From contig CAZYJR010000001.1 of the NCBI GenBank assembly GCA_964647905.1, positions 1-64,000 on the forward strand: a DNA stretch of 64,000 nt, given 5' to 3'. Of the stretch, positions 1-8,397 are shown piece after piece. The notes beneath the pieces were generated by a model. That model worked only from the letters and a program-made list of their open reading frames with translations. It did not search any database and was not told the origin of the DNA. This stretch comes from CAZYJR01 sp964647905. Lineage in GTDB: Bacteria > Desulfobacterota > DSM-4660 > Desulfatiglandales > HGW-15. Position numbers and translations under genes: made by a program. Positions within the stretch are counted from its first letter, which is position 1, and each line of letters opens with the position of its first letter.

Positions 1-19
1 TATCCTCTTCACCAGATCA

Positions 20-655
20 GTACGAAGAACGGACCCGATTCGAGGGGATTGAGACTCATGACTCCCCTCCTTCCTATGTGGCCCCGGCCTATGTACGAAG
101 AACGGACCCGATTCGAGGGGATTGAGACTATTAAGCGCAGCGGTGCGAACCGCTGCATACCAGTACGAAGAACGGACCCGATTCGAGGGGATTGAGACGT
201 GGCCCGAGGGGCCGGTTCGGTGCGCTAGATTATCGTACGAAGAACGGACCCGATTCGAGGGGATTGAGACTTTCAAATTAACGTAAATTCTTCATATTCC
301 AACTTGTACGAAGAACGGACCCGATTCGAGGGGATTGAGACCACGGCCGCTATCGCCTNNNNNNNNNNNNNNNNNNNNNNNNNNNNNNNNNNNNNNNNNN
401 NNNNNNNNNNNNNNNNNNNNNNNNNNNNNNNNNNNNNNNNNNNNNNNNNNNNNNNNNNTAGCGGCCAGACCTTCGAGTACGAAGAACGGACCCGATTCGA
501 GGGGATTGAGACCACGGCCGCTATCGCCTTAGCGGCCAGACCTTCGAGTACGAAGAACGGACCCGATTCGAGGGGATTGAGACCTACTGTTAGGTGTTTC
601 ATGTTTCCTCCTTATATAAGTACGAAGAACGGACCCGATTCGAGGGGATTGAGAC
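20..655 (+). CRISPR. CRISPR array, 36-nt repeat
   Basis: Eight identical 36-nt repeats are visible at 20-55, 93-128, 163-198, 235-270, 306-341, 477-512, 548-583 and 620-655. The repeat begins GTACGAAGAACGG and ends GGGGATTGAGAC. Spacers are 34-37 nt (56-92, 129-162, 199-234, 271-305, one broken by Ns at 342-476, 513-547, 584-619). Bases 1-19 are the end of another spacer, so the array continues leftward out of the window. The ATTGAGAC 3' end resembles the conserved ATTGAAAC terminus of type I and III repeats, which become the 8-nt crRNA 5' tag. That suggests plus-strand transcription with the leader to the left. The last repeat is not degenerate, so orientation is not proven. A spacer-acquisition operon follows on the same strand. 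Confidence 0.98.
359..458. other. Assembly gap of 100 Ns inside the array
   Basis: Exactly 100 Ns, the usual placeholder for unknown length. The left flank (342-358) and right flank (459-476) are the first 17 and last 18 nt of the complete spacer at 513-547. The gap therefore sits inside a copy of that spacer, and the true number of repeat units is unknown. Confidence 0.97.
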
Positions 656-707
656 TGGATACATTCATTGTCAATCATCCATACCTGCTGTTACTGACCG
701 CCCATAT

Positions 708-798
708 AGAGCCATTCCAGGATCGCCCTAATCGAGCCGGTCGATGATCGGCTTAATGAAGCCAGTTGATGATCCCCGTAATGGAGCCAGTTGGCTCC
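708..798 (+). repeat. Degenerate 25-nt tandem repeat beside the CRISPR array
   Basis: Three units of 25 nt start at 708, 733 and 758 and share a GAGCC/AAGCC start, a central GATC and an ending TAAT. A fourth partial unit starts at 783. That last unit contains a perfect inverted repeat, GGAGCCA (783-789) and TGGCTCC (792-798). The repeat lies between the array and the cas operon. It could be a decayed array, leader or protein-binding sites, or a structured 5' region; nothing here decides between these. The rest of 656-958 holds no convincing gene. Confidence 0.6.
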
Positions 799-878
799 GC
801 CTTTGCGAATGCTATGAGGAGTCTCCGGTTGTTCAGGGGGTTGAGGCGTAGCGTCCAGTCGGAATTTTTCCCGCCTTT

Positions 879-908
879 TTGAAAATCAGTGGGATAGAGC
901 CGTAATGT
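879..908 (+). promoter_or_regulatory. Possible sigma-70 promoter for the TPR-primase-cas1-cas2 operon
   Basis: TTGAAA at 879-884 is followed after 18 nt by TAATGT at 903-908. It lies about 50 nt upstream of the first gene of the operon. This is a sequence match only, with no other promoter-like pair nearby that is clearly better. Confidence 0.4.
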
Positions 909-958
909 TGGGTAAGGGCCGTTGGGGATTCCCCCTGGCCGGGAAGGAGGTGTCTCAG

Positions 959-2299
959 ATGAGCGAGGCGGAGAAAAAGGGACTGGGAGAGTTGCAGGTG
1001 GATGAGTTTTTGGAGCCCGGGGACCTGGTGAGTGTGGGGAGGCAGGCCGCCGGGAGGGCACTTCGGAGGGTCAGGGCCGAGGTGGAGGAGCTCTTTGGTG
1101 AGAATAAGTGGGAGGAGGTGATTGCTCTTTTTCATCCTGTTGAGGAGAAGCTGCCCGACCTGGTTGAGCAAGGGATGGAGGTTGGTATCAGGGCGGATGT
1201 GGCCTTTGCTCTGGGTAAGGTCGGGCGGTATGACGATGCCATTCAAGAGCTGGAAGTCTGTGTGGGGAAGGAGCCGGGGAAGTTCCGGTACCACAGCTCC
1301 CTGGCATACACGGCTTATGATTCGCTCTATGCGGCCCTCAATAGAGAGATTCTACTGAGCGGGAAGGTCAGGGCCGAGCGGATCGCACTCGCCCACAAGC
1401 ACTTCAAGGAGGCTCAGGAGCTGAGGCCCGGGGGAGTGACCAATTTCTACCGGGAGGGGATGCTCTACAGGAGGATAGAGGGTAAGACGGCCGAGGCGCT
1501 TCCCTGTTTCGACCGGGCCGTGGCCAACTGGGATGCACTTGAGGAGGGGGAGAGGAAGATCAGGCATCAAGAGAGGAAGAATTTTGTCAAGGCCGTTTAC
1601 CAGAAAGCCTCTTGTCTGCTGGAGCTGGGCCGGGGAAGAGAGGCCTTGCAGGCCATACAGAGGTGCCTGGAGGAAGATGAGAAGAGCGAGCACCTCTCGC
1701 TTCTGTATAAGTACTTCGCTCTGGGCAAGGTCCAGTATCACCTGAATCGCTTCAAGGAGGCCAAGGACGCGCTCTTGTTCGCTCTTAGGTGCCGGAGCCA
1801 GGGGCCGAGGGATTTCGTCTGGGAGCTGCTGGCAAGGACGTACCTGGCCATGGATGAGCCCAAGAAGGCCCTGGAGGCCATTGGGAAGATCCCGGAGAAG
1901 AAGCGAAGGCCATATGTGAGGTGGACCGAGGCCGACGCGTTTTGTGCGATGGGTGATTGGTGGCGGGCAAAGGCGGTGCTGCAGGCATGCCAGGAGAGGG
2001 ACGCTCGCTCCAAGCACCGGGCATTGATACGCCTGGCAAGGATCGCTTACCTGAACAAGGAATTCACCTCCGCTTGCAGGCATGCCGAGGCGGCTGACGA
2101 GTTTTTCAGGGAGCGGTGGGGAAACAGGCTGTACGACGGGCTCTTCTGGCAGGCCCTGGCGTGGTATCGACTGGGGCGGCTGGAGAAGGCGGAGAAACTG
2201 GCCCAAGAGCTCCAGGAGGAAAGGCCCGGGTACCCCAAGCTGGACCTGCTGCTGGAGCGGCTGGGGCATGGCAAGGAGGAGAGCCATGGGGCGGCCTGA
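959..2299 (+). CDS. TPR-repeat protein of the CRISPR adaptation operon
   Basis: A 446-residue, almost wholly helical protein made of tetratricopeptide-like repeats. Examples are the stretches around ALGKVGRYDDAIQELE, YKYFALGKVQYHLNRFKEAK, TYLAMDEPKKALEAI and ALAWYRLGRLEKAEKLAQEL. No catalytic motif, signal peptide or membrane segment is visible, so a cytoplasmic scaffold is the likely role. The start at 959 is chosen for the strong AAGGAGGT at 944-951; an in-frame upstream start at 905 lacks this. Its 3' end overlaps the primase gene by 14 nt, suggesting translational coupling. TPR segments accompany CRISPR-associated primase-polymerases in known systems, so I infer it binds the primase or the Cas1-Cas2 complex. 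It is not a recognised Cas family. Confidence 0.85.
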   Translation: MSEAEKKGLGELQVDEFLEPGDLVSVGRQAAGRALRRVRAEVEELFGENKWEEVIALFHPVEEKLPDLVEQGMEVGIRADVAFALGKVGRYDDAIQELEVCVGKEPGKFRYHSSLAYTAYDSLYAALNREILLSGKVRAERIALAHKHFKEAQELRPGGVTNFYREGMLYRRIEGKTAEALPCFDRAVANWDALEEGERKIRHQERKNFVKAVYQKASCLLELGRGREALQAIQRCLEEDEKSEHLSLLYKYFALGKVQYHLNRFKEAKDALLFALRCRSQGPRDFVWELLARTYLAMDEPKKALEAIGKIPEKKRRPYVRWTEADAFCAMGDWWRAKAVLQACQERDARSKHRALIRLARIAYLNKEFTSACRHAEAADEFFRERWGNRLYDGLFWQALAWYRLGRLEKAEKLAQELQEERPGYPKLDLLLERLGHGKEESHGAA

Positions 2300-3869
2300 G
2301 AAGGATATAGGGACCTTGGAGGGACGCCTGCTCCTGGAACGGATGTCCGGTATGCTGGAACGGGGGCAAGGGCTGGACAAGTGCCGGGAGGTGCTGGGAA
2401 GGAAGGATGCGTGGGGGGCCCTAGGAAGGGAGGAGAGGCTTACCTGGGCCAGGCTCGCCCAGGCGGCCGGCATACTGGAGGTGAGCCTGGAGGTCCTGGA
2501 GAGCATAAACCGAGACTGGCCTGATGCGGCGGAGGCATGGGAGGATAGGGTGGCCCTGCTTTCTCTCATGGGGAGGGATCAGGAGTCCCTGGAGACGGCG
2601 CGGGCTGCTTATGAAAAGACCGGAGAGCAGCCGGGGGCCGGGCCGGGCGCTCAGGAGAGGGGCGAAGACGTGGAGGCGGCCGTTGTCCCCTTCAGTAGAC
2701 ACCGGAGAAGGCTTCGGCTTCTTGAGAGATTCCTGGGGCTTTTCTCTGGCAGGGAGGACTGCTTTGCCAGGCAGTGGGCGGACAAGGGGGAACGCCGCCA
2801 AGGATACGTACCGGTCAGGCGACCGATGACACTGGAGGACGTTGAGGAACATCTCAAGGGTGCCAAGACCTACGGCATATACCTGCTCCGGTCCGATGCC
2901 ACCGTGAAGGCCGCGGTCATCGACGTGGACCTGGCCGGAGATTACAGAAAACCGCGGCTCAGCCGGGAGGAGCGCGGGCGGATAAGAAGGGAGGGCCTAT
3001 ACGTCGTCTCAAGGGTTAGGGAGGTAAGCAAGGAGAAGAGTATGCCGCCTCTGGTGGAATTCAGCGGGGGCAAGGGGTTTCACTTCTGGTTCTTTTTCGA
3101 GCCTCCTGTGGAGGCCGGGAGGGCCAAGCGAACCCTGGAGAGAGTGGTGGCCGAGGTGAGGGGGGATGTCGCCTCGTTTGAATTTGAGGTGTTTCCCAAG
3201 CAGGAAGCGCTCTCAGGAAAGGGCTTGGGCAACCTGGTCAAGCTCCCCCTGGGGATCCACCGGCTGACCGGCAAGAGGTCGCGGTTCCTGGACTGTGCCG
3301 AGAGGGAGCTGGAGGCGCAGCTCAGTTTCCTGGACAAAGTATGTCCCATAGGTCCTTCCGGATTCCGCGAGGCCGAGGAAAAGGCGGCCGAGACCAAGGT
3401 GGTGGTCCATCCGCGGATGCGGGAGTGGGCTGAGGCGCACCCGGAACTTCTCGAGCTGGAGCGCAAGTGCCCGCCCTTGGGGCAGGTGATCGCCGCCTGC
3501 AGGGAGGGGAAGGCCCTGGCTTTGAGAGAGGAGAAGGTCTTGTTTCAGACCGTGGGGTTCCTCCAAAAGGCGAAGACTCTGCTCCATGAGCTTTTCGGGA
3601 GGGTCCCGGAGTATAACCCCCACCTGGTGGACTACAAGCTCAGTCGGCTTCGGGGAAAGCCCTTGGGATGTAAGAGGATTCACAGGTTGCTCAATTTCGA
3701 TGGGGAGTATTGCTCGTTCGATGGGGGCGTGGATTACGGCCATCCTCTCCTGCACCTGGGCGAGTGGCGGGATGAGCCGCAAGGGCGGGCCGAAAAGGCG
3801 CAGAACCTGGAGGCGGCCCTTGAGAATCTCAAGCTTGCCATCTCCCAGGTGCAGAGGTTCATGCGGTGA
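2286..3869 (+). CDS. CRISPR-associated primase-polymerase (AEP superfamily)
   Basis: A 527-residue protein. Residues 1-120 are helical and TPR-like. Residues about 150-350 are an archaeo-eukaryotic primase domain: the metal-binding pair is in VIDVDL (D213, D215), the nucleotide-binding His in SGGKGFHFW (H266), and the third motif in NLVKLPLGIHR (316-326). The C-terminal part (about 390-490) carries C394, C405, C462 and C476, like the PriL-type iron-sulphur region attached to many such primases. The ATG at 2286 follows AAGGAGGA. The gene overlaps the TPR gene by 14 nt and cas1 by 1 nt, so all are probably co-translated. Family knowledge: CRISPR-associated primase-polymerases synthesise primers and DNA and are implicated in spacer acquisition. 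I infer it prepares prespacers or fills gaps after integration. TOTE-conflict primases are close relatives, but the cas1-cas2 context favours this call. Confidence 0.88.
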   Translation: MGRPEKDIGTLEGRLLLERMSGMLERGQGLDKCREVLGRKDAWGALGREERLTWARLAQAAGILEVSLEVLESINRDWPDAAEAWEDRVALLSLMGRDQESLETARAAYEKTGEQPGAGPGAQERGEDVEAAVVPFSRHRRRLRLLERFLGLFSGREDCFARQWADKGERRQGYVPVRRPMTLEDVEEHLKGAKTYGIYLLRSDATVKAAVIDVDLAGDYRKPRLSREERGRIRREGLYVVSRVREVSKEKSMPPLVEFSGGKGFHFWFFFEPPVEAGRAKRTLERVVAEVRGDVASFEFEVFPKQEALSGKGLGNLVKLPLGIHRLTGKRSRFLDCAERELEAQLSFLDKVCPIGPSGFREAEEKAAETKVVVHPRMREWAEAHPELLELERKCPPLGQVIAACREGKALALREEKVLFQTVGFLQKAKTLLHELFGRVPEYNPHLVDYKLSRLRGKPLGCKRIHRLLNFDGEYCSFDGGVDYGHPLLHLGEWRDEPQGRAEKAQNLEAALENLKLAISQVQRFMR

Positions 3870-4915
3870 TGGACTCGCTGTACGTGCTGGAGCAAGGAGC
3901 GTTTCTGAAGAGGGAGGGAGCGGCCCTGAAGGTGGTCAAGGGATCCGAGGTGATCGACGAGATCCCGGCCGAGGGGCTGAAGCGTCTCCTTCTGGTTGGG
4001 TGGGTGTCCCTTACCGGCGGCGTGATGGACTTCCTCATCCGGAACCGGGTGGAGACGGTATTCGTTACCCCCACGGGCAGGTTTAGGGCCCGGCTGGCAT
4101 TGGACGAGCACGCCCATGTGGCAAGACGAAGGGCCCAGTACATGAAGCTGAGCGATCCATCCTTTGCCAAGGAGGCCGCCGGGAGAATAGTGGAGGGAAA
4201 GCTGCGCAACATGGGCGACCTCATGCTGCTGAGGGCCCGGCGGTACGGAGATCCAGGGCTCAGGGAGGCATGCGCTCGGGTGCGGGGCTTCCTGGGGCTT
4301 CTCAGGGGGGCGCGGGACGTGGAGGCGGTCCGGGGGATTGAAGGGGCGGCTAGCAGGGCCTACTTCGAGGTCTTCGGCAGGTTTCTCAGGAACGATGAGT
4401 TTCGGTTTCAGGGCAGAAACAAGCGGCCGCCCCTTGATCCTGTCAATGCTCTCTTGTCCTTTGTCTACACGCTCCTGACCAATGAGGTACTATCGGCGAT
4501 ACAGGCCTGCGGTCTGGATCCATATCTGGGGGCCCTCCACGAAGTGGCCTACGGCCGTCCTTCTCTGGCCTGCGACCTGGTTGAGGAGTACCGGGCCTTC
4601 CTGGGGGACAGGCTGGTCCTGGGCGTATTGAACCGCAAGGCGGTCTCGCCTGACGACTTCGTCTTCCGCAAGGCCGCGCCCAAGAGCTTCGTGGACAAAG
4701 AGGATATGGAGAGGAAGCGTCCAGTGGAGATGAAGCCCGCCACCAGGAAGACCCTGGTCGCCGCCTACGAGACCATGATGGGGAGGTCGGCCATGCACCC
4801 CGGGGCGGGAAAGAGGCTGACCTACCGGAACATCATCTTGCAGCAGGTGAGGGACTTCGGGAGGTACCTGGAAGATCCGGCGCAGGTATACTCTCCTTTT
4901 CACTGGGAGAACTAG
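3869..4915 (+). CDS. cas1: CRISPR-associated endonuclease/integrase Cas1
   Basis: 348 residues, normal for Cas1. The N-terminal beta domain (1-80) includes VSLTGGVMDFLIRNRVETVF. The catalytic domain has the three metal-binding positions: E158 in GIEGAASRAYF, H224 in LGALHEV and D236 (with E239/E240) in SLACDLVEEYR. The NALLSFVYTLL helix is also typical. Cas1 with Cas2 integrates prespacers at the leader end of the array. The ATG at 3869 overlaps the TGA of the primase; a GTG at 3866 is the alternative. There is no reverse transcriptase fusion, unlike some operons that also carry primase-polymerases. Cas2 follows after one base. Confidence 0.97.
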   Translation: MDSLYVLEQGAFLKREGAALKVVKGSEVIDEIPAEGLKRLLLVGWVSLTGGVMDFLIRNRVETVFVTPTGRFRARLALDEHAHVARRRAQYMKLSDPSFAKEAAGRIVEGKLRNMGDLMLLRARRYGDPGLREACARVRGFLGLLRGARDVEAVRGIEGAASRAYFEVFGRFLRNDEFRFQGRNKRPPLDPVNALLSFVYTLLTNEVLSAIQACGLDPYLGALHEVAYGRPSLACDLVEEYRAFLGDRLVLGVLNRKAVSPDDFVFRKAAPKSFVDKEDMERKRPVEMKPATRKTLVAAYETMMGRSAMHPGAGKRLTYRNIILQQVRDFGRYLEDPAQVYSPFHWEN

Positions 4916-4916
4916 G

Positions 4917-5195
4917 ATGTTTTACCTGGTCTGCTTCGACGTGGTGGATGACCGGTCCAGGGCTCGGGTGGTCAAGGTGATCAAGGAGTACGGTGTGCGC
5001 GTGCAGAAGTCCGTTTTCGAGTGCGCCAACCTGACCGAGGAGAAGCTCCTCAAGATGAAGGGCAGGCTTGAGGGGTGTATCGACGAGGGCGAGGACACCG
5101 TCCGGTACTATGCCTTGTGCCGTGAGTGCCTCAGGAAGGCCGAGCACTCGGGGATCGGCGAGCCTCCCGATCCTGCAGCTTATCGCGTTGTCTGA
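4917..5195 (+). CDS. cas2: CRISPR-associated protein Cas2
   Basis: 92 residues with the ferredoxin-like Cas2 fold: the first strand MFYLVCFDVVDD contains the conserved Asp (D8), and the QKSVFEC strand and the YYALC strand follow. Cas2 is the dimeric core of the Cas1-Cas2 integrase. It starts one base after the cas1 stop. No cas effector, cas6 or cas4 follows; the next gene is convergent, so the operon ends here. Confidence 0.96.
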   Translation: MFYLVCFDVVDDRSRARVVKVIKEYGVRVQKSVFECANLTEEKLLKMKGRLEGCIDEGEDTVRYYALCRECLRKAEHSGIGEPPDPAAYRVV

Positions 5196-5202
5196 CAGAG
5201 GC

Positions 5203-8133
5203 TCACGAGTCCGAAGAGAGGATGGTGCGGATCTTGTTGGCCAGCTCGACGACTGAGAATGGCTTTTGGATGAAGTCGATTCCTTCCTCCAGTACGCCGC
5301 GCTGGGCCATGACCCTGGCGGTGTAGCCGGACATGTAGAGGACCTTAACCTCGGGTTTGATCTCCTGGATCCTGTTCTTGAGCTCCTTTCCGTTCATGCC
5401 GGGCATGATCACGTCGGTGAGGAGGAGGTGGATGGGGTCGGGGTGTCCTTGGACCAGGTCCAGGGCCTCTTTGGGCCTGGAGGCGGTCAGCACGGTGTAG
5501 CCGTGGCGCTCCAGGATTTTCTTGGCCAGGCTCAGGACCTGGGACTCGTCCTCCACCACCAGTACGGTCTCGCTGCCTCCCAGAGGCGGTTCTTTGCGCT
5601 CGGTTTCCCGGGGCGGCCCTTGTCCCTGGAATCGGGGGAGGTAGATCTTGAATGTGGTCCCCATCCCGGGCTCGCTGTAGGCGTGGATGATGCCGTTGTT
5701 TTGCTTCACTATGCCGTAGATGGTGGCCAGGCCTAGGCCTGTTCCCTTGTCCTTGGTCTTGGTGGTGAAAAAGGGCTCGAATATGTGATCCAGTATCTCC
5801 GGGTCTATGCCCGAGCCGGTGTCGCTGAAAGTGAGGAGCACGTAGTCTCCCGGCTCTGCGTAGGGATGGAGCTTTTGATACTCCTGGTCCAGGGTCACGT
5901 TTGAGGTCTCTATGATCACCGTGCCCGCCTCGGGCATGGCGTCCCGGGCGTTGGACGAGAGGTTGGCCAGGATCTGGTCTATCTGGGAGGGGTCCACCCG
6001 GGTGGGCCAGAGGCGCGCGGCCGGGGAGAACTCTATCTCTATGTCCTCGCCTATGATTCGTCTCAGCATGTTGAGCTGCTTGGAGACCGCCTGGTTGAGG
6101 TCGATCACCTTGGGCTCCATTATCTGCTTCCTGGAAAAGGCCAGGAGCTGCTTGGTGAGATCGGCGGAGCGCTCGGCTGCGCGGTGGATCTCCCGGAGGT
6201 CCTGGTAGAGCCTCTCGCCCGGTCTGGTGCGCATAAGGGCCAGATCCGCGTAACCCAGGATGACGTTGAGCATGTTGTTGAAGTCGTGGGCCACGCCGCC
6301 TGCCAGGCGGCCCACGGCCTCGAGCTTCTGTGAGTGGCGGAGCTGGGTCTCCACCCGGTCCCGCTGCTCCTCGGCTCGTCTACGGTCGGTTACGTCCAAT
6401 AGGCTGCCCTCGTAGTAGACGGCGCCGCCGGGCTCGTGGATCGCGTCGGCGGTATCCCTGACCCAGATGGTGGTCCCGTCACGGCGGTAGACCTCGGCCT
6501 CGAAGCCACGGAGCTCCCCGTGGCGGTCCAGGATCTCGTGCTCTCTTACTCTGTCCTCGTCCCTTACATAGAACCTGTCCACCGGGGTCGCCAGGAGGGT
6601 CTCCCGGTCGGGGAACCCGAGGAGCTCCACCAGGGCCGGGTTGGCCTCGAGTATCCGGCCCTCGGGTGTGGTGCGGTAAAGGCCTACGGGGATTTGCTCG
6701 AAAAGGGTCCGATAGCGCCTCTCGGCCTCGGCGAGCTCCCTTTCCGCTCTTTTTCGTCCGGTGATGTCCATGAAGCTCGCCAGGACCATGGGCTCTTGTC
6801 TCAGCTCCAGCTTCTTGGTGGAGACCAGGAAGGTGCTCTGAGTCCTCTCTCCTTCCAGGGCGAAGGGGAGTGTGGCCTCCACCTGGTGGTGGCTCCTGCC
6901 GGTCTCCAATGTGTCCATGACAGCGAGCCTGACCGGGCACTCCCTGCAATGCGGACCGTACCCGCAGCCCTCAGGGTGGTCCAGAGAGTTGAGGCAGCCC
7001 AGGGCCTCCCCGCCCCTGCGGCCGATCATTTCTCTGGCCGGCCTGTTTGCAAAGCGGACTGCGAAGCCGTTGATCTTTTGGACCTTTTGGCTTGCGTCCA
7101 CCAGGATCATTACCAGGGGGGCGTTCTCGTATATGGCGGCAAGCTCCTCCTCGCGGTCCCGGAGCTCCTGCTCTGATCGTTTTCGGGCCTCCTCGAGGTC
7201 CAGTGCGTGGAGGGCGAAGGCGATGTCGTCTGCGACCTCCCTTAGGAGGGCCGTCTCCTCATCATCCAGGGGCCTCCCCGGGGGGAGCCTCAGGGCCAGG
7301 ACCCCGAAGGTCCTGCCACCGTAATGGAGCCTGAGGGCCACGCCTCTTCTTTCCTGGTATCCCGGCTCCAGTGGGCAGGCGGTGCATTTTGAGGGATCCA
7401 TAGCGGGGTAAAGCTCCGCTCCGTTCAGGAGGGAGGTGACGCACTCGGGCAGCCGGCCATGATTCATCTGGGCCGCCAGGGCGTCGAACTCGTCTTCCAA
7501 TCCGGCTTGGTGGGCCGAGAGGAGCCGCCTTTGGCCGTCAAAGAGCGCGATCCAGGCATGGTCGAACCCCCTGGTCTCGATCAGGCTCTCGCAGGCCTTA
7601 CTGAGCATTGCCGCCCGGTCTCTTTCCCGGACGATGAGCTGGTTGACGTTGCGGATGGCCCTGAGCACGGAGTTCAGGTGCTCGATCCTCTCCTCGGCCT
7701 CCACCCGCTCTGTGATGTCGCGGATCAGCCCCATGAACCCGGTGACGTTCCCTGAGTCGTCCGTTAGGTAAAAGACGTGGGTCTCGCCCGGGAAGACCTC
7801 CCCTGACTTCTTCCTGTAGTGGACCGTAAAGAGGAAGCTGCCTTCGTGCTCCCGGCTCTTGATGGCCTGTCCCAGGTCTTCGAATTCCCGCGGATCCTGG
7901 TAGAGGTAAGCGGTTTTCCTGCCCCTGATCTCGTCCAGAGAGTAGCCGAAGAGGTCTGTCAAGGCCCGGTTGCAGTGGATTATCCTCCTGTCGGTGTCCG
8001 CCACCAGTATGGAGTCCCTGATGGCGTCGTAGAGGTGCCGGTACTCCTTTTCGCTCTCCTTTAAAGCGGCCAGGGCATGTTTGAGCTCGGCGACCTCCTT
8101 TTCGAGGGCCTCGAGGCGGGGTGTTTCCGGCAT
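5203..8133 (-). CDS. Hybrid sensor histidine kinase, PAS-GAF-PAS-PAS-HisKA-HATPase-REC
   Basis: 976 residues, no membrane segment, so probably cytoplasmic. A coiled coil (1-30) precedes PAS 1 (about 30-145), a GAF-like region (150-310), PAS 2 (325-460) and PAS 3 (465-590). The kinase core has H616 in AGGVAHDFNN and N/G boxes (NLSSNARDAM, DTGSGI, GTGLGL). A C-terminal receiver has D907 in LLTDVIMP. PAS 2 carries a cysteine cluster (C379, C390, C396, C399) and the GAF region has CTAC, so metal, haem or redox sensing is possible. The gene converges on cas2 with 7 nt between stops. No partner regulator is adjacent; its own receiver may pass phosphate to a separate phosphotransfer protein. Confidence 0.93.
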   Translation of the reverse strand: MPETPRLEALEKEVAELKHALAALKESEKEYRHLYDAIRDSILVADTDRRIIHCNRALTDLFGYSLDEIRGRKTAYLYQDPREFEDLGQAIKSREHEGSFLFTVHYRKKSGEVFPGETHVFYLTDDSGNVTGFMGLIRDITERVEAEERIEHLNSVLRAIRNVNQLIVRERDRAAMLSKACESLIETRGFDHAWIALFDGQRRLLSAHQAGLEDEFDALAAQMNHGRLPECVTSLLNGAELYPAMDPSKCTACPLEPGYQERRGVALRLHYGGRTFGVLALRLPPGRPLDDEETALLREVADDIAFALHALDLEEARKRSEQELRDREEELAAIYENAPLVMILVDASQKVQKINGFAVRFANRPAREMIGRRGGEALGCLNSLDHPEGCGYGPHCRECPVRLAVMDTLETGRSHHQVEATLPFALEGERTQSTFLVSTKKLELRQEPMVLASFMDITGRKRAERELAEAERRYRTLFEQIPVGLYRTTPEGRILEANPALVELLGFPDRETLLATPVDRFYVRDEDRVREHEILDRHGELRGFEAEVYRRDGTTIWVRDTADAIHEPGGAVYYEGSLLDVTDRRRAEEQRDRVETQLRHSQKLEAVGRLAGGVAHDFNNMLNVILGYADLALMRTRPGERLYQDLREIHRAAERSADLTKQLLAFSRKQIMEPKVIDLNQAVSKQLNMLRRIIGEDIEIEFSPAARLWPTRVDPSQIDQILANLSSNARDAMPEAGTVIIETSNVTLDQEYQKLHPYAEPGDYVLLTFSDTGSGIDPEILDHIFEPFFTTKTKDKGTGLGLATIYGIVKQNNGIIHAYSEPGMGTTFKIYLPRFQGQGPPRETERKEPPLGGSETVLVVEDESQVLSLAKKILERHGYTVLTASRPKEALDLVQGHPDPIHLLLTDVIMPGMNGKELKNRIQEIKPEVKVLYMSGYTARVMAQRGVLEEGIDFIQKPFSVVELANKIRTILSSDS

Positions 8134-8397
8134 GTTCGTCCTCCGGGGAAGGCATGTGCATGGGGCGGGTCAGGGCCTGGTCTGGTGCCGTGGCGGTCGC
8201 GGGTCATTCGGAAGAGGATAATCTACTGGCTCTGGACCCACCTGTAATGTCCACTTTAAAAATATCCTAGCAGAGCCATGAAATGCCGGTCAAGGCCGGG
8301 CTTTGGGTAGGGTGGGTTCAGATGCTTGAGATTCGGGTTCAAAGGTTGTAGCCTCGGATCCTGTGCAAGCAAACCGAGAATGAGAGGAGGCGCAGTT

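Noticed and set aside
199..234. Spacer 3 as a tRNA fragment
   Set aside because: It has some T-arm-like bases (GGTTCG) but no consistent cloverleaf arms.
273..747. Open frames running through the CRISPR repeats and the N gap
   Set aside because: They are translations of the repeats and spacers, with Ns inside, and no ribosome site.
1352..2569. Long antisense open frame opposite the TPR and primase genes
   Set aside because: High-GC shadow frame; the plus-strand genes have clear domains and overlapping starts.
2286..3869. Calling the primase a TOTE-conflict or plasmid primase
   Set aside because: The domain is related, but tight overlap with cas1 and the TPR gene favours the CRISPR-associated type.
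1..5195. Reverse transcriptase or effector gene in the CRISPR locus
   Set aside because: No RT, cas6, cas10, cas3 or Cas9/12/13-like sequence is visible; it may lie left of the window.
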